Counted from the first letter of the stretch, positions 41,382 through 50,762 are shown. The stretch: 64,000 bases of DNA from CANNBR01 sp964604015 (GCA_964604015.1 CAZRXF010000006.1:58963-122962), one strand, 5' to 3'. Notes: generated by a model from the letters alone, not told the origin. Made by a program: numbers and translations.

Positions 41382-42890
41382 TTACGCTGGAATAACCTTA
41401 AACGCTCCAATGCTCAACGATTTTTCAAGCTCAAGTGTAATTTTCCCATTCAACTCTTTCTCAAGATCAAACAGGGTTGTGTACTCGGTCGTTGAAATAT
41501 AATCAAAGACTTCAGGAGATAACTTGATGGTGATATCGCCCTGAATTTTTTTGTTAAGAAGCTCTTCTTTTAAATGGCGCAAAAGGGCATAACTTTCAGC
41601 ACGAACCGAAGGTAAAACACCACTTCCAGCACACATTTTACACGTATCAGTTAACTCTTTCATGAGAGTCTTACCAGATCGCTTTCTCGTCATCTGCACA
41701 AGGCCAAACTCGGAAATCTTTAAAAGAACTGACTGAAACTTATCCTGTTCCTTTAAGGTTTTTTCAAAAAACCTGAATAGCTTTTGTCTATTTGAACCAC
41801 TAGCCATATCGATAAAGTCGATCACAATCAGACCACCAATGTTGCGTATTTTCAGCTGGCGAGTGACCTCTTCAGCCGCTTCAAGGTTTGTTTTTAAGAT
41901 CGTGTCTTCCATATTTGAACGGCCAACAAAGCGCCCGGTATTAACGTCAACAACAGTCATAGCCTCTGTTGCTTCAATGACAATAGAACCACCTGAAGGA
42001 AGCTCAACCTTTGGCTTTAAAGATTCTTTGATTTGATGTTCAAGATTGTAGCGCTCAAACAGTGGAGCCTTACCGGTATAGAGCTTTATTTTTTCAGAAA
42101 ATTCAGGGGCTATTTCCCGTACAAATTGGGCAATTTTCTTCTGCAGTTCCTTGCTGTCGACAATCACTTCTTCAACATCACTATCAAGGTGATCACGCAC
42201 CGCTTGCAATGCAAGATCGATATCTTCGTGAATTTTTTCACCCACCTGAGCCGTTTTTTGCTTTTCTAAAATCTCATTCCAAGTGCGCAACAGAAATTTA
42301 ACATCCTGCCCTATTTCATCTGATGAACGATTTTCAGAAGATGTCCTGATGATCGCCCCCATGCCTTCAGGCAAATGGCTCGTCACTAAATCACGTAAAC
42401 GGTTACGCTCATCTCTGTCTTCAATTTTTTTGGAAATACCAACACGCGGAATACTTGGCATCAAAACAATAAAGCGACCTGGTAATGTAAAACAGGTGGT
42501 TAATTTTGCGCCTTTTTCATTGACCGGTTCTTTGCTTACTTGGACAAGAAGGTGTTCACCCTCTTTTAAAATCTTTGCAATGTCAGGCGCATGACGAGGC
42601 CCTCGTTCTCTTTTTTCTGATGACTCAAAGCCTGCAAAATTTTGTGACATGCGATTGATAGCAAGCTCGCGGTCAATTTCTGAGATATGCAAAAAGCCTG
42701 CACGTTCTTGCGCGATATCAACAAAAGCAGTCTGAATACCAGGCAGAACCTTGGTAACCATACCTTGATAAAATGCCTTTTCGAGCAGATTGCCCGTATG
42801 AGACCAGAAATAAATGTTTTGGAGCCTATCTGACTGCGTTATCGCAACACGCGTTTGCCATGGCTCTTCGTTGATGAAAATTTTTTTCAT
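41382..42890 (-). CDS. rng: Ribonuclease G (RNase E/G family)
   Basis: A 502-residue RNase E/G catalytic protein. S1 domain (GMVTKVLPGIQTAFVDIAQE, then RAGFLHISEID), 5'-sensor region, and the DNase I-like catalytic segment VVDVNTGRFVGRSNMEDTIL with IVIDFIDM supplying the Mg-binding Asp pair. The zinc link CKMCAGSG lies near residue 420. No C-terminal degradosome scaffold, so RNase G type. It processes rRNA and decays mRNA from 5'-monophosphate ends. It follows a 332-nt structured gap. Confidence 0.94.
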   Translation of the reverse strand: MKKIFINEEPWQTRVAITQSDRLQNIYFWSHTGNLLEKAFYQGMVTKVLPGIQTAFVDIAQERAGFLHISEIDRELAINRMSQNFAGFESSEKRERGPRHAPDIAKILKEGEHLLVQVSKEPVNEKGAKLTTCFTLPGRFIVLMPSIPRVGISKKIEDRDERNRLRDLVTSHLPEGMGAIIRTSSENRSSDEIGQDVKFLLRTWNEILEKQKTAQVGEKIHEDIDLALQAVRDHLDSDVEEVIVDSKELQKKIAQFVREIAPEFSEKIKLYTGKAPLFERYNLEHQIKESLKPKVELPSGGSIVIEATEAMTVVDVNTGRFVGRSNMEDTILKTNLEAAEEVTRQLKIRNIGGLIVIDFIDMASGSNRQKLFRFFEKTLKEQDKFQSVLLKISEFGLVQMTRKRSGKTLMKELTDTCKMCAGSGVLPSVRAESYALLRHLKEELLNKKIQGDITIKLSPEVFDYISTTEYTTLFDLEKELNGKITLELEKSLSIGAFKVIPA

Positions 42891-43222
42891 GAATTCCTTT
42901 ACCAGGATGTAACAATTTTAATTTTTTATACCCACCCTTTTTCTTTGCAGTATAACGGAATCCCCATTTTTTTTATAGCTTTGCCCGACCGGCTCGATTA
43001 AAAGCCGTTTTTTAAGCCCAACAACATGGTCTAGATGGGTGTACCGCCCCCCCATTCCCCACTCTTTTTATTTCCATTCTTTGATTCGCATCTTTTTTAG
43101 GCCCAAGACGTAGGTGCGCTCTTACGCAGGGCATGCGTAAAAGGGTCCTTTTTGTGGAGACCCACAAAGTATGTCTTTAACACAAGACGTAAAAGAGAGA
43201 TGAGAGTAAAAAAAGACCGAGT
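42891..43222 (-). other. 332-nt non-coding leader upstream of rng
   Basis: No plausible gene on either strand. It contains two clear hairpins: TTACGCA/TGCGTAA (43122-43128 with 43134-43140) and TTTGTGG/CCACAAA (43151-43157 with 43162-43168). The word CAAGACGTA occurs twice. It could be the gatB terminator region, a long rng 5' UTR, or both. Confidence 0.45.
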
Positions 43223-44686
43223 TTAGGAGGCAAGATGCTTCTTAAAAAGCTCACTCAATTGAGCAGGATTACCCTCACCCTGTGTCTTTTGCATTGCCTG
43301 ACCAACAAAGAATCCAAACAGTTTATCTTTGCCACCTTTGTACTGCTCAACCATCTGAGGATTTGCAGCAATGATTTCAAGAACAACTTTTTCAAGAGCG
43401 CCTGTGTCTGCAATTTGCTCAAGCCCTTTTGCCTTCACTACCGCTTCAGGTTCACTCCCGTGTTCAGCAACTTCTGCAAACACAATTTGACCGGCGGCAG
43501 TGTTGACGACTCCTCGCTCAACAAGGGAAACAAGATCTGCCAATTTTTGTGGCGTTACCTTGCAGGTTTCTGTCGAAAGCTTGTGTTCCTTGAGATAGCC
43601 CATCAGATCACGCAGCACCCAGTTTATGAGCATCTTGCTTGGTTTGTGGCCTGCAGCAGCTTCGTAGTAACGGCCAATCTCAAGATCTTCAACTAAAATA
43701 TCGGCCTCATACGGCGTCAAACCAAATTGAGTTTGTAGGCGCTTGAATTTTTGTTGTGGAAGTTCTGGAAGATTTTTACTGACCGCATCAACCCACGCTT
43801 GATCAACTTCGATAATCGGAAGATCTGGATCTGGGAAATAGCGATAGTCAGCCGCTTCTTCTTTAGAGCGCATCGGCTGAGAAACACGATTCTTGGTATC
43901 CCACAGACGTGTTTGCTGAACAACTTTACCACCTTCTTCAAGGACGCCAATTTGGCGCTCAATCTCATACTCGACTGCATCGCCAATAAATTTGAATGAG
44001 TTAATATTTTTCAACTCGCATCGAGTGCCAAGCTCTGGAGAATCTTTTTTGCGCACTGACACGTTTGTATCTGCTCGAAACGACCCTTCTTCCATATTAC
44101 CCGTGGTAATAGCAAGCGACTGCACAAGTGAGCGTAACGCCTTAAGATACGCTTTTGCTTCTTCTGCGCTTTCGATATCAGGGTAGCTCACAATCTCAAG
44201 AAGCGGCGTGCCGGTTCTGTTGAAATCAACAAAACTTTCGTTGGTGTAGGCAGCGTGAATATTTTTCCCTGCATCTTCTTCTATATGGATACGTATCAGG
44301 CGAACCTTTTTTTCTGTGCCGTCTTCCTTGGTGATCATCACATGACCCTCGGTACAAATCGGCAGTTTATCCTGCGTAATTTGATAGTTTTTAGGAAGAT
44401 CAGGATAGAAGTAGTGCTTGCGTGCAAATACGCTTTTGGGAGTGATTTTTGAATTCGTGCCAAGGCCAGCCTTAATGGCACTGGTAACAACTTCTTTGTT
44501 CAAGACAGGCAAAACTCCTGGATGCCCACAACACACCGCACAAATATATTGATTGGCCACGTCCGTCTGGGCATTAGAACACGCACAGAAAATCTTTGTC
44601 TCAGTATTGAGCTGCACATGCACTTCAATACCAATATCGGTTCTGTATTCAGGAAAACGGTCAAGAACAGACGTTTTTTCAGCCAT
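43223..44686 (-). CDS. gatB: Aspartyl/glutamyl-tRNA amidotransferase subunit B
   Basis: A 487-residue GatB. YRTDIGIEVHVQLNTETKIF, zinc ligands (CACSNAQ, ICAVCCGHPG), GTPLLEIVSYPDIESAEEA, GSFRADTNVSVRKK and RYFPDPDLP are all family signatures. The C-terminal YqeY-like tail (VEQYKGGKDKLFGFFVGQAM) binds tRNA. GatCAB amidates Glu-tRNA-Gln and/or Asp-tRNA-Asn, implying indirect Gln or Asn tRNA charging. gatC and gatA are not adjacent. GAGGAT precedes the ATG. Confidence 0.96.
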   Translation of the reverse strand: MAEKTSVLDRFPEYRTDIGIEVHVQLNTETKIFCACSNAQTDVANQYICAVCCGHPGVLPVLNKEVVTSAIKAGLGTNSKITPKSVFARKHYFYPDLPKNYQITQDKLPICTEGHVMITKEDGTEKKVRLIRIHIEEDAGKNIHAAYTNESFVDFNRTGTPLLEIVSYPDIESAEEAKAYLKALRSLVQSLAITTGNMEEGSFRADTNVSVRKKDSPELGTRCELKNINSFKFIGDAVEYEIERQIGVLEEGGKVVQQTRLWDTKNRVSQPMRSKEEAADYRYFPDPDLPIIEVDQAWVDAVSKNLPELPQQKFKRLQTQFGLTPYEADILVEDLEIGRYYEAAAGHKPSKMLINWVLRDLMGYLKEHKLSTETCKVTPQKLADLVSLVERGVVNTAAGQIVFAEVAEHGSEPEAVVKAKGLEQIADTGALEKVVLEIIAANPQMVEQYKGGKDKLFGFFVGQAMQKTQGEGNPAQLSELFKKHLAS

Positions 44687-44790
44687 GGAAATCCTCTTAC
44701 TCGTTACAGGGAAGCACTAAACGGCACACCAATAGGAAAGCTGCAGTATACCAAATTTTTCCAAGAAAATATGGTTGTCAAAGAGGTGTG

Positions 44791-45510
44791 TTAGACAACC
44801 GCCAGAGCCGGCAGGCCCGATGAGGTTGATGCCGTTTTGCGAACACTTAATGTAGTTAATTCCCAAAGCGCCTTGTATGATTCGAGCACAGTACTACCTT
44901 CACCTTTTTGTATTTTTGCTGATTTTGCAGCATTTTTAAGTTCTGCTAATTGCGCAGAAACTTTTCCATAGCGGTCTTTAAGTTGCGTGACCTCTTGAGC
45001 AAGTGCTGCACTACTTGCTCGCGCTGCCTGCAACTCAGCAAGCGTTACCTGATGACTTGTTTTTATCACACACATAGCTTCTCTTGTAGCTTTGGCTTCA
45101 GCAAGCGCTACCTGGTACCCCGCCTTCATACCGGAGTACCCACACAAAGTAATCCCGGTAATAGCGCCTGTTACCACACCAGTTGTTGTATTAAAAAACC
45201 CTTTGTCAGAAGTTTCCCATCCTATCAATCCACCTGTAATACCAGCTGCCGCCTCTTTTGGATTTTCTACTGCCCAGCTTTCTACTTTTGCAAGATGAGG
45301 CCTTGCTGTTTGTAAAGCTGTTTGGAATGCCTCACTTTTTTGTAAAGAAGCTTTTGCTTGCTGTGCAAGAGGTCGAGCATTCTTAGCCAAAGCAAATGCC
45401 CGACTAGCTACAAAACCAACGGCTCGAAAAGCCAGGGGAAGAGCAAACGCATGTATTGAGAGAGATGAAAAAAATGAGAACAAAATAATTATTTTTTTAA
45501 ATTGCTTCAT
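44791..45510 (-). CDS. Secreted/membrane coiled-coil protein
   Basis: A 239-residue unknown with signal peptide (KKIIILFSFFSSLSIHAFAL). An Ala-rich helical region is followed by a Gly-rich hydrophobic segment (AAGITGGLIGWE, GVVTGAITGITLCGYSG; residues 88-125) and a coiled coil (residues 135-200, AELQAARASSAALAQEVTQL). The layout resembles the next gene upstream at 45695. No known family. Located upstream of gatB on the same strand. Confidence 0.65.
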   Translation of the reverse strand: MKQFKKIIILFSFFSSLSIHAFALPLAFRAVGFVASRAFALAKNARPLAQQAKASLQKSEAFQTALQTARPHLAKVESWAVENPKEAAAGITGGLIGWETSDKGFFNTTTGVVTGAITGITLCGYSGMKAGYQVALAEAKATREAMCVIKTSHQVTLAELQAARASSAALAQEVTQLKDRYGKVSAQLAELKNAAKSAKIQKGEGSTVLESYKALWELTTLSVRKTASTSSGLPALAVV

Positions 45511-45626
45511 AAGACTTTCCTTGCCAGCAAGCAGATGTCGAAATCATCGATTCTATGCAATATATAGATCATAGATACATTAAAAACCATTACCAGCAAG
45601 CAATATTATCACTACAGACAAAACAA

Positions 45627-45667
45627 AACAAGCTTCACGTTGTCTTATTGACACCATGAAGCTTGTT
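45627..45667 (-). terminator. Long hairpin terminator
   Basis: AACAAGCTTCA (45627-45637) pairs with TGAAGCTTGTT (45657-45667), and the loop holds a nested TGTC/GACA stem. A T-rich tract follows in the minus direction. It ends the 45695-47104 gene. Confidence 0.7.
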
Positions 45668-45694
45668 AAAAATTAATGACTTAAGATGAGATGA

Positions 45695-47104
45695 TTAGTC
45701 TACTTCGGCATCTTTCTTGTCTGATGTTCCGGTAGCTGCTCCCGCTGATGGTGTAGACCCACCAGTTGTATTTTCAGTCGACTCTAAAACTGGCACCGCA
45801 ACAGCGCTTTGTGCCCTAGCTGGTGGCGGTAGTAACATGCCGCCGAATGACCCTAGTGATACAGCTGTTCGAGGGCCAAAAGAATTAAACATCGCCATTG
45901 TAGCTGGAGCCACCGATCTTACTCCTGGTACTGTTGCAGTCGGCGCAGGCAAAGCTGCTCGTTCTGCCGCCGCCACAAGTGCTGCCATTCTGCGAGCATC
46001 AGCTGCAAGTGCATCTGCATGTTGTGTTTGAAGCTCTAAACAAAGCTCATTAACCCTGAGTCTGTTTGTTTGAAGATTTTGTAGATGTGGAGCAATGTTC
46101 ATCATTAACTCCTCAAGCAAGGCTTGCAAATCTGCTGGCAATCCTTGACCAATAGCCGTTCGGTACATTTGAGCAAGCACCTCCTGACACAACCGTGCCC
46201 CACCAACAGTGGAAAGGGTAACTTGCAAAAGAGAAGCATCCTGTGCAGTAGCTGGATTAGCTTGAATAGCCTTAAGTTCTTTAAATTGAGCTCCTTCAGC
46301 TTGAATAGCCGCTTGCACAAACTTAACAAACTCGGCTACTCGCGTTTCTTGTTGTTGACGCACAACCCGTGCTGTTTCATTTTTTACACCAGCAAGCTCA
46401 TCTCCTGCAGTTTTAAGCGCTTTTTTTGTGTCAGCTGTTTGTTGAGCTAATTCTTGCAACGCTGCTCCGGCTACTGCAATCACTCCATTCAATTGCTCAA
46501 GCTTTTCTTTTTTCTTTCTCTCAATAAGATATTTCTCGGCAAGACTCCTTGTTACTTCCCTATGGTCAGCAACTTCGTCCTTAAGACCTTTATATCCTTC
46601 AGTAACAGCATGATCTTTTGGCCCATAATAAAGACCAAACCCAACTCCACCTGCAGCAATAACCCCTGCTACAAGCGTAAAATTTTCCCGAATAAAGCTT
46701 TTTACAGGAGCGCAGAATTCATCTTTTACATACCAATACAAAGGGGCAGCAACACCACATAAAGCAACAGTAGGATATTTTACAACATGCCCTGCCAATG
46801 ACACGCCTGAACGAACTTTATGAGCAGTCCTCCAAAACAGTCCATCTTGCCCCATGCCAAAGCGCTGCATTGCATTCTGTCTTTCACGGAATTCTCTAGC
46901 CACCTCTCTGTTGATCTCATCAGAGGTAGCTGTTGGTTCTGCAAGATCCACGGCAGGAACAGGAGACACCAGTGCCTGAAGAGCCCTATCATTATCTACC
47001 TCAACAACTACAGCATCTCGCTCCTCAACTGAAGCGGCAGCAGCAGCCTTAAGATTTTGCCCAGCGATTAAGCAGAGCAGTAAAAGTATATTTTTGCTTT
47101 TCAT
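45695..47104 (-). CDS. Secreted/membrane coiled-coil protein
   Basis: A 469-residue unknown with signal peptide (KSKNILLLLCLIAGQNLKAA). A second hydrophobic stretch at about 143-162 (LVAGVIAAGGVGFGLYYG) may span the membrane. A coiled coil runs from about 170 to 275, helical from 275 to 375, and the tail is Ala/Pro/Thr-rich. Order is the same as in the 44791 protein: helical N-part, Gly-rich hydrophobic segment, coiled coil. No family identified. Confidence 0.65.
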   Translation of the reverse strand: MKSKNILLLLCLIAGQNLKAAAAASVEERDAVVVEVDNDRALQALVSPVPAVDLAEPTATSDEINREVAREFRERQNAMQRFGMGQDGLFWRTAHKVRSGVSLAGHVVKYPTVALCGVAAPLYWYVKDEFCAPVKSFIRENFTLVAGVIAAGGVGFGLYYGPKDHAVTEGYKGLKDEVADHREVTRSLAEKYLIERKKKEKLEQLNGVIAVAGAALQELAQQTADTKKALKTAGDELAGVKNETARVVRQQQETRVAEFVKFVQAAIQAEGAQFKELKAIQANPATAQDASLLQVTLSTVGGARLCQEVLAQMYRTAIGQGLPADLQALLEELMMNIAPHLQNLQTNRLRVNELCLELQTQHADALAADARRMAALVAAAERAALPAPTATVPGVRSVAPATMAMFNSFGPRTAVSLGSFGGMLLPPPARAQSAVAVPVLESTENTTGGSTPSAGAATGTSDKKDAEVD

Positions 47105-47159
47105 AACACTCCTTTAAATTACAGCTTATTTCACATAATAATTTCTATTACTCCTTTAT

Positions 47160-47188
47160 ATTTTATACAAAAAAATTCAATCTGACAA
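47160..47188 (-). promoter_or_regulatory. Candidate promoter of the 45695-47104 gene
   Basis: In minus orientation TTGTCA (47183-47188) and TAAAAT (47160-47165) are 17 bp apart, about 56 bp upstream of the ATG. Confidence 0.5.
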
Positions 47189-47230
47189 AAGGCCCTATAA
47201 GCTCAACCAAAGCTTCTGGGCACAAAAAAA

Positions 47231-47252
47231 GAGCGGGCTTTAAAACCCGCTC
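47231..47252 (-). terminator. Rho-independent terminator
   Basis: GAGCGGG (47231-47237) pairs with CCCGCTC (47246-47252), followed in the minus direction by seven T (complement of 47224-47230). Ends the ankyrin operon. Confidence 0.82.
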
Positions 47253-47277
47253 TTGAAGCTTAATGAAGCTGAATGAC

Positions 47278-47784
47278 TTAAGCTGGCATATGCACAGCAG
47301 GCTTACTAGCCTTACTTTCCCTAGTAGTTCTGTGAGCTTTCTTATGTTCTTTTTTTGCCTTGGCTTTACGATGACTATCTTTAATCATTTCAGCAACTTC
47401 CTTACAGTGAGCACTTTTGCATGCATGCTGCGCAAACCATAACGCATCGTGCCCATTTTTATCCTTCACACCAGGAAGTGCGCCATTTGCAAGAAGAATT
47501 CGAGTAACTTCTACCATTCCTCGTTCTGACGCAACCATAAGCGGGGTTTCTGTCCCTTTTCTATTGAGTTCTTTATGTGAAATTTCCTTTATCAGCATGG
47601 TAATTTCTTTCAAACTTCCTTGGTCAGAATTTCGCGATTTAGAATAGTTATCATCATAGGTAACAATCGCCTTTTTGAGCTCAGCTACTGTTATTTTTAT
47701 TTTCCCTTGGGTATAGGGTGCCGCCACTAAGCTTACTGTTTGACTCGCAAAAATAAGCGCTAGTACCAGACTCTTTTTGTTCAT
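47278..47784 (-). CDS. Small secreted ankyrin-repeat protein
   Basis: A 168-residue protein with signal peptide (KKSLVLALIFASQTVSLVAA). One good ankyrin repeat pair lies at residues 78-118 (TETPLMVASERGMVEVTRIL, LANGALPGVKDKNGHDALWF), preceded by a weaker helical unit. The Lys/His/Arg-rich C-terminus (HRKAKAKKEHKKAHRTTRES) is probably disordered. It starts 15 bp after the charged secreted protein gene, so they form an operon. A host-interaction role is inferred. Confidence 0.8.
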   Translation of the reverse strand: MNKKSLVLALIFASQTVSLVAAPYTQGKIKITVAELKKAIVTYDDNYSKSRNSDQGSLKEITMLIKEISHKELNRKGTETPLMVASERGMVEVTRILLANGALPGVKDKNGHDALWFAQHACKSAHCKEVAEMIKDSHRKAKAKKEHKKAHRTTRESKASKPAVHMPA

Positions 47785-47799
47785 AATAATCCTTCTGCC

Positions 47800-48228
47800 T
47801 TAGTTGCTGCTGTGAAAACGTTCTTGATAGCGACCGCTGTTTGGATGTCTTTCTGAACCACGGCGAGCCCCTTCAACTACCTGAGCACTGTGACCAGGGG
47901 TACGGTGTCCAGCTTGGTAGCCAGTGTGCCATCTGCTACTTCTTTCTTTCTCATCTCGCGCATCAGTATGATAGCCCGCTTCTCTACGAGATTGATCGTG
48001 TCGTTCCCTTCTTTGTTCTGTGCGCCAGTCTCTTTCTTCATCTTGGCTTGCTTTGCTTCCAACAATATGAACTGGTTTGCCTTCTTGCTCCCTTTGTTTT
48101 TGATCGTTTCTTTCCCGTTTTTCCTCTTTGCGATCCACAACATCCTGATCGTCGCCGTTGTAACGAGGCCTGGTACATTCAACAGACCCTGCCAACAATG
48201 CAACGCTCATGAGCATATATTTTTTCAT
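47800..48228 (-). CDS. Small secreted highly charged protein
   Basis: A 142-residue unknown. The signal peptide (KKYMLMSVALLAGSVEC) ends near residue 18. The entire mature part is Arg/Glu/Asp/His/Gln-rich low complexity (RKEEKRERNDQKQREQEGKP), predicted disordered. First gene of a two-gene operon with the ankyrin protein. No function can be assigned. Confidence 0.6.
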   Translation of the reverse strand: MKKYMLMSVALLAGSVECTRPRYNGDDQDVVDRKEEKRERNDQKQREQEGKPVHIVGSKASQDEERDWRTEQRRERHDQSRREAGYHTDARDEKERSSRWHTGYQAGHRTPGHSAQVVEGARRGSERHPNSGRYQERFHSSN

Positions 48229-48486
48229 CTGAACTCTCCTTTATAAAGACGGACCTAAGTAGCACAACCAACTTTTTATTACCTTACTCAAGCTACTCTC
48301 GCTTACTTTGCCACACGCACCCCCTCCACTTCAAGAATCAGGGCGGAAGGCGCCCAGCGTATACGGCACTCGCTATGGCCATCCCTACAAAAACAGCGTC
48401 CTCCTGGTGTACGATTTTTAAAACTGACTACAAAACCCTACAGCACCAGAGGACCCTTCATGCTCTATTTAAAAATAAGGATTTCT

Positions 48487-49338
48487 ATGAAACATATTCT
48501 CCTTGCAAGTATCACCTGCCTTTCTCTCACAACCCTTCATGGCAGTGGTACCTGGTGGCTTGGAAGTAATACGCTGGCAACTAAGCGCCCCATGAACAAT
48601 ATCGTTATTTTACGGCCGAGCGGCATCAACACCCAGACAACTGCTGACAATAGTGCCGTCACCTGGACCTGTTCTACCGTCGACAACAAGGGAAACACTG
48701 TCTTAGCAGGAACGTACCAAGGAGGCTGGGGAAATCAGTTTGTTGTAGCCTGGATTACTCCTGGGACTAACCTTCAAGGAACAACCGTTATTATTCCTGC
48801 CATGGATGGAGGAGAAGCGGCTGACATGGGTGGCGACCAATGCCTTGCTGTTACCACTGATAAATCAGGCAACGTCTATCTTGGGGGAAGTTCTGCCGAT
48901 ATCACCGGGCAAACTCGTTTTGCAGTGGTCAAAATCAACAACCGCACCAAACAACTTGATCCCTCATTTGGGCAAGGTGGAGTTGTGCGATTTGACTATT
49001 GCCTTGCAGGAGGTGTTAACGACAAATGCACCGCTCTTGCAATTGATAAACAGGGAAAAGTCGTTGTTGCAGGAACATCCGGAGATGACGCAGGTAACAC
49101 CTACTTTGCCCTTGCACGATTAACACGAAATGGGGGTTTTGATCGTAGTCTGGGAAACAGTTATGCTCACTCAGGCACTTACGTTGTAAAACCAACACTA
49201 GCTGGCGGTATCAGTGATATTTGTTCGGCCGTTACCATCGATTCAAGAAATGGTATCGTTCTTGCAGGAACTTCGGCAGACATGAACGGCAACTCATTCT
49301 TTGCATCAATCAGATTTCCCAAAAACCAACGATGGTAG
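48487..49338 (+). CDS. Secreted delta-60 repeat beta-propeller protein (partial set)
   Basis: The start at 48487 follows AAGGA and opens a signal peptide (MKHILLASITCLSLTTLHGS); an upstream in-frame ATG at 48460 lacks a site. The 283-residue mature-type protein has four delta-60-type units, each with a Cys, an xGxVxxAG strand pair and FAxxRx: CLAVTTDKSGNVYLGGSSAD, CTALAIDKQGKVVVAGTSGD, CSAVTIDSRNGIVLAGTSAD and a first, weaker one. Between them QLDPSFGQGGVVRFD is typical. Four units do not close a normal seven-bladed propeller alone. Function unknown. Confidence 0.75.
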   Translation: MKHILLASITCLSLTTLHGSGTWWLGSNTLATKRPMNNIVILRPSGINTQTTADNSAVTWTCSTVDNKGNTVLAGTYQGGWGNQFVVAWITPGTNLQGTTVIIPAMDGGEAADMGGDQCLAVTTDKSGNVYLGGSSADITGQTRFAVVKINNRTKQLDPSFGQGGVVRFDYCLAGGVNDKCTALAIDKQGKVVVAGTSGDDAGNTYFALARLTRNGGFDRSLGNSYAHSGTYVVKPTLAGGISDICSAVTIDSRNGIVLAGTSADMNGNSFFASIRFPKNQRW

Positions 49339-49343
49339 ATCGA

Positions 49344-50762
49344 TCACACAAGCCCCACACCACCGTATGACGCGGTAAAAGAAGGCAAAGTAAACGGATT
49401 GATATAACGCAGGGTCGCGAAGAAAAAATTTGCTCCACTCGCAAAACCAGTGGCTACTATTTCTCCATTTGATTGCAGGACGCACCCGTTGATTCGTGAA
49501 TCATTTCCGGGTCCGGGGGTCGCAGCGGTAAGGATCACACCCTGATTACCAAAACTTTGATCCAGTGATCCGTTAGTCAAATAGCGAACCACAATGCAAA
49601 TCCGACTAACCGCTCCATCACCACTTCCAGCAACAATAATTCTTCCATCCAATTGCACTACACAACAAACAGCCTCTGAAGCCTGACCAGGAAGTACATC
49701 GGTGATAACAACACCCGCATTACCGAACGTTTGATCAACTGACCCATTAGCCAAATAACATACCACGACAAAAACTGCATGCGCACCGTTAGATCCATAG
49801 CCAGCCGCCACAATTTTACCATCTGACTGCAGCGCACAGGACCTCGCCACTGAACCACCTAGACCATTCATTGCATCCGTAGTCACCACTCCTCCATCTC
49901 CAAAACTTTGATCGAAAGTACCATCAGTGTTATATCTCACCAACGCAACCAAGTTATCAGAGAAAGCCCCTCCAACAACAAGGATTTTACCATCTGGTTG
50001 TACTACACAGGAATTACCCTGGGAGTATCCTCCTGGAAACACATTAATAGTCGCAGTCCCTCCACCGTTAAACGTATTGTCGAGGATTCCATCAGCTGTG
50101 TAGCGTACGGTAGCAAAAATATCGAATACGCCATCATTCATATATCCGACAACAATGATTTTCCCGTCCGACTGCAGCGCACATGCACGGGCCTCTGAAT
50201 TGTGTCCAGGGTTCAGATCAGTAGTCATGATCCCTTGATTTCCAAAGGTTGTATCAAGTGATCCATCGCTGTTGTAACGTGCCACGGCAAAGACAAGCTG
50301 GGCGCCGACAGTTCCATAGCCAGCGGCTATGATCTTGCCGTCTGACTGGATCGCACAGGAATTAGCTTGTGAATCATGTGTAGGCGTTATGTTAGTCGTA
50401 ACAACTCCCTCATTTCCAAAACTTGGATCGAGCACTCCACTGGTCGTATACCGTATTATGGTAAAAACCTTGTTGACGCCGTTGGAAGAAAAACCGGCGG
50501 AAATTATTTTCCCATCGGACTGCTGCGCACAGGAATAAGCTCGAGACTCAGATCCTGGCCGTACATCAGTGGTAACGAGCCCCTGAATCCCAAACGTGGA
50601 ATCTCTAAGACCAGCCATATTGATCGGTTGGGTATATTGAGCCATCACCTGAGAAATTGTGCTAGGCATTAACACCACTGCAGCAGCATAAGAATTCGAC
50701 TGAGACATTATTAGGAAAATCATCCCTGCCACTTGAAATAAGACTTTATTTTGTATCTTCAT
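49344..50762 (-). CDS. Secreted seven-repeat delta-60 beta-propeller protein
   Basis: The start at 50762 follows AAAAGGAG and opens a signal peptide (KIQNKVLFQVAGMIFLIMSQ). The 472-residue protein contains seven delta-60 units of about 55-60 residues, each with a Cys then QSDGKII.AG, VRY...G.LD.SFG.GGV.TT. Seven repeats suit one closed propeller. Such proteins are usually surface or extracellular binding proteins. It converges on the four-repeat gene with 5 bp between stops, suggesting shared origin of the pair. Confidence 0.82.
   Translation of the reverse strand: MKIQNKVLFQVAGMIFLIMSQSNSYAAAVVLMPSTISQVMAQYTQPINMAGLRDSTFGIQGLVTTDVRPGSESRAYSCAQQSDGKIISAGFSSNGVNKVFTIIRYTTSGVLDPSFGNEGVVTTNITPTHDSQANSCAIQSDGKIIAAGYGTVGAQLVFAVARYNSDGSLDTTFGNQGIMTTDLNPGHNSEARACALQSDGKIIVVGYMNDGVFDIFATVRYTADGILDNTFNGGGTATINVFPGGYSQGNSCVVQPDGKILVVGGAFSDNLVALVRYNTDGTFDQSFGDGGVVTTDAMNGLGGSVARSCALQSDGKIVAAGYGSNGAHAVFVVVCYLANGSVDQTFGNAGVVITDVLPGQASEAVCCVVQLDGRIIVAGSGDGAVSRICIVVRYLTNGSLDQSFGNQGVILTAATPGPGNDSRINGCVLQSNGEIVATGFASGANFFFATLRYINPFTLPSFTASYGGVGLV

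Noticed and set aside
48340..48365. GC-rich hairpin GGGCG/CGCCC considered as a terminator
   Set aside because: Short stem, no T-run in either direction, and no gene ends close by.
49344..50762. Regularly spaced DNA repeats considered as a CRISPR array
   Set aside because: The repeats are in frame, about 170-190 bp apart and encode delta-60 units; no short identical repeats or spacers.
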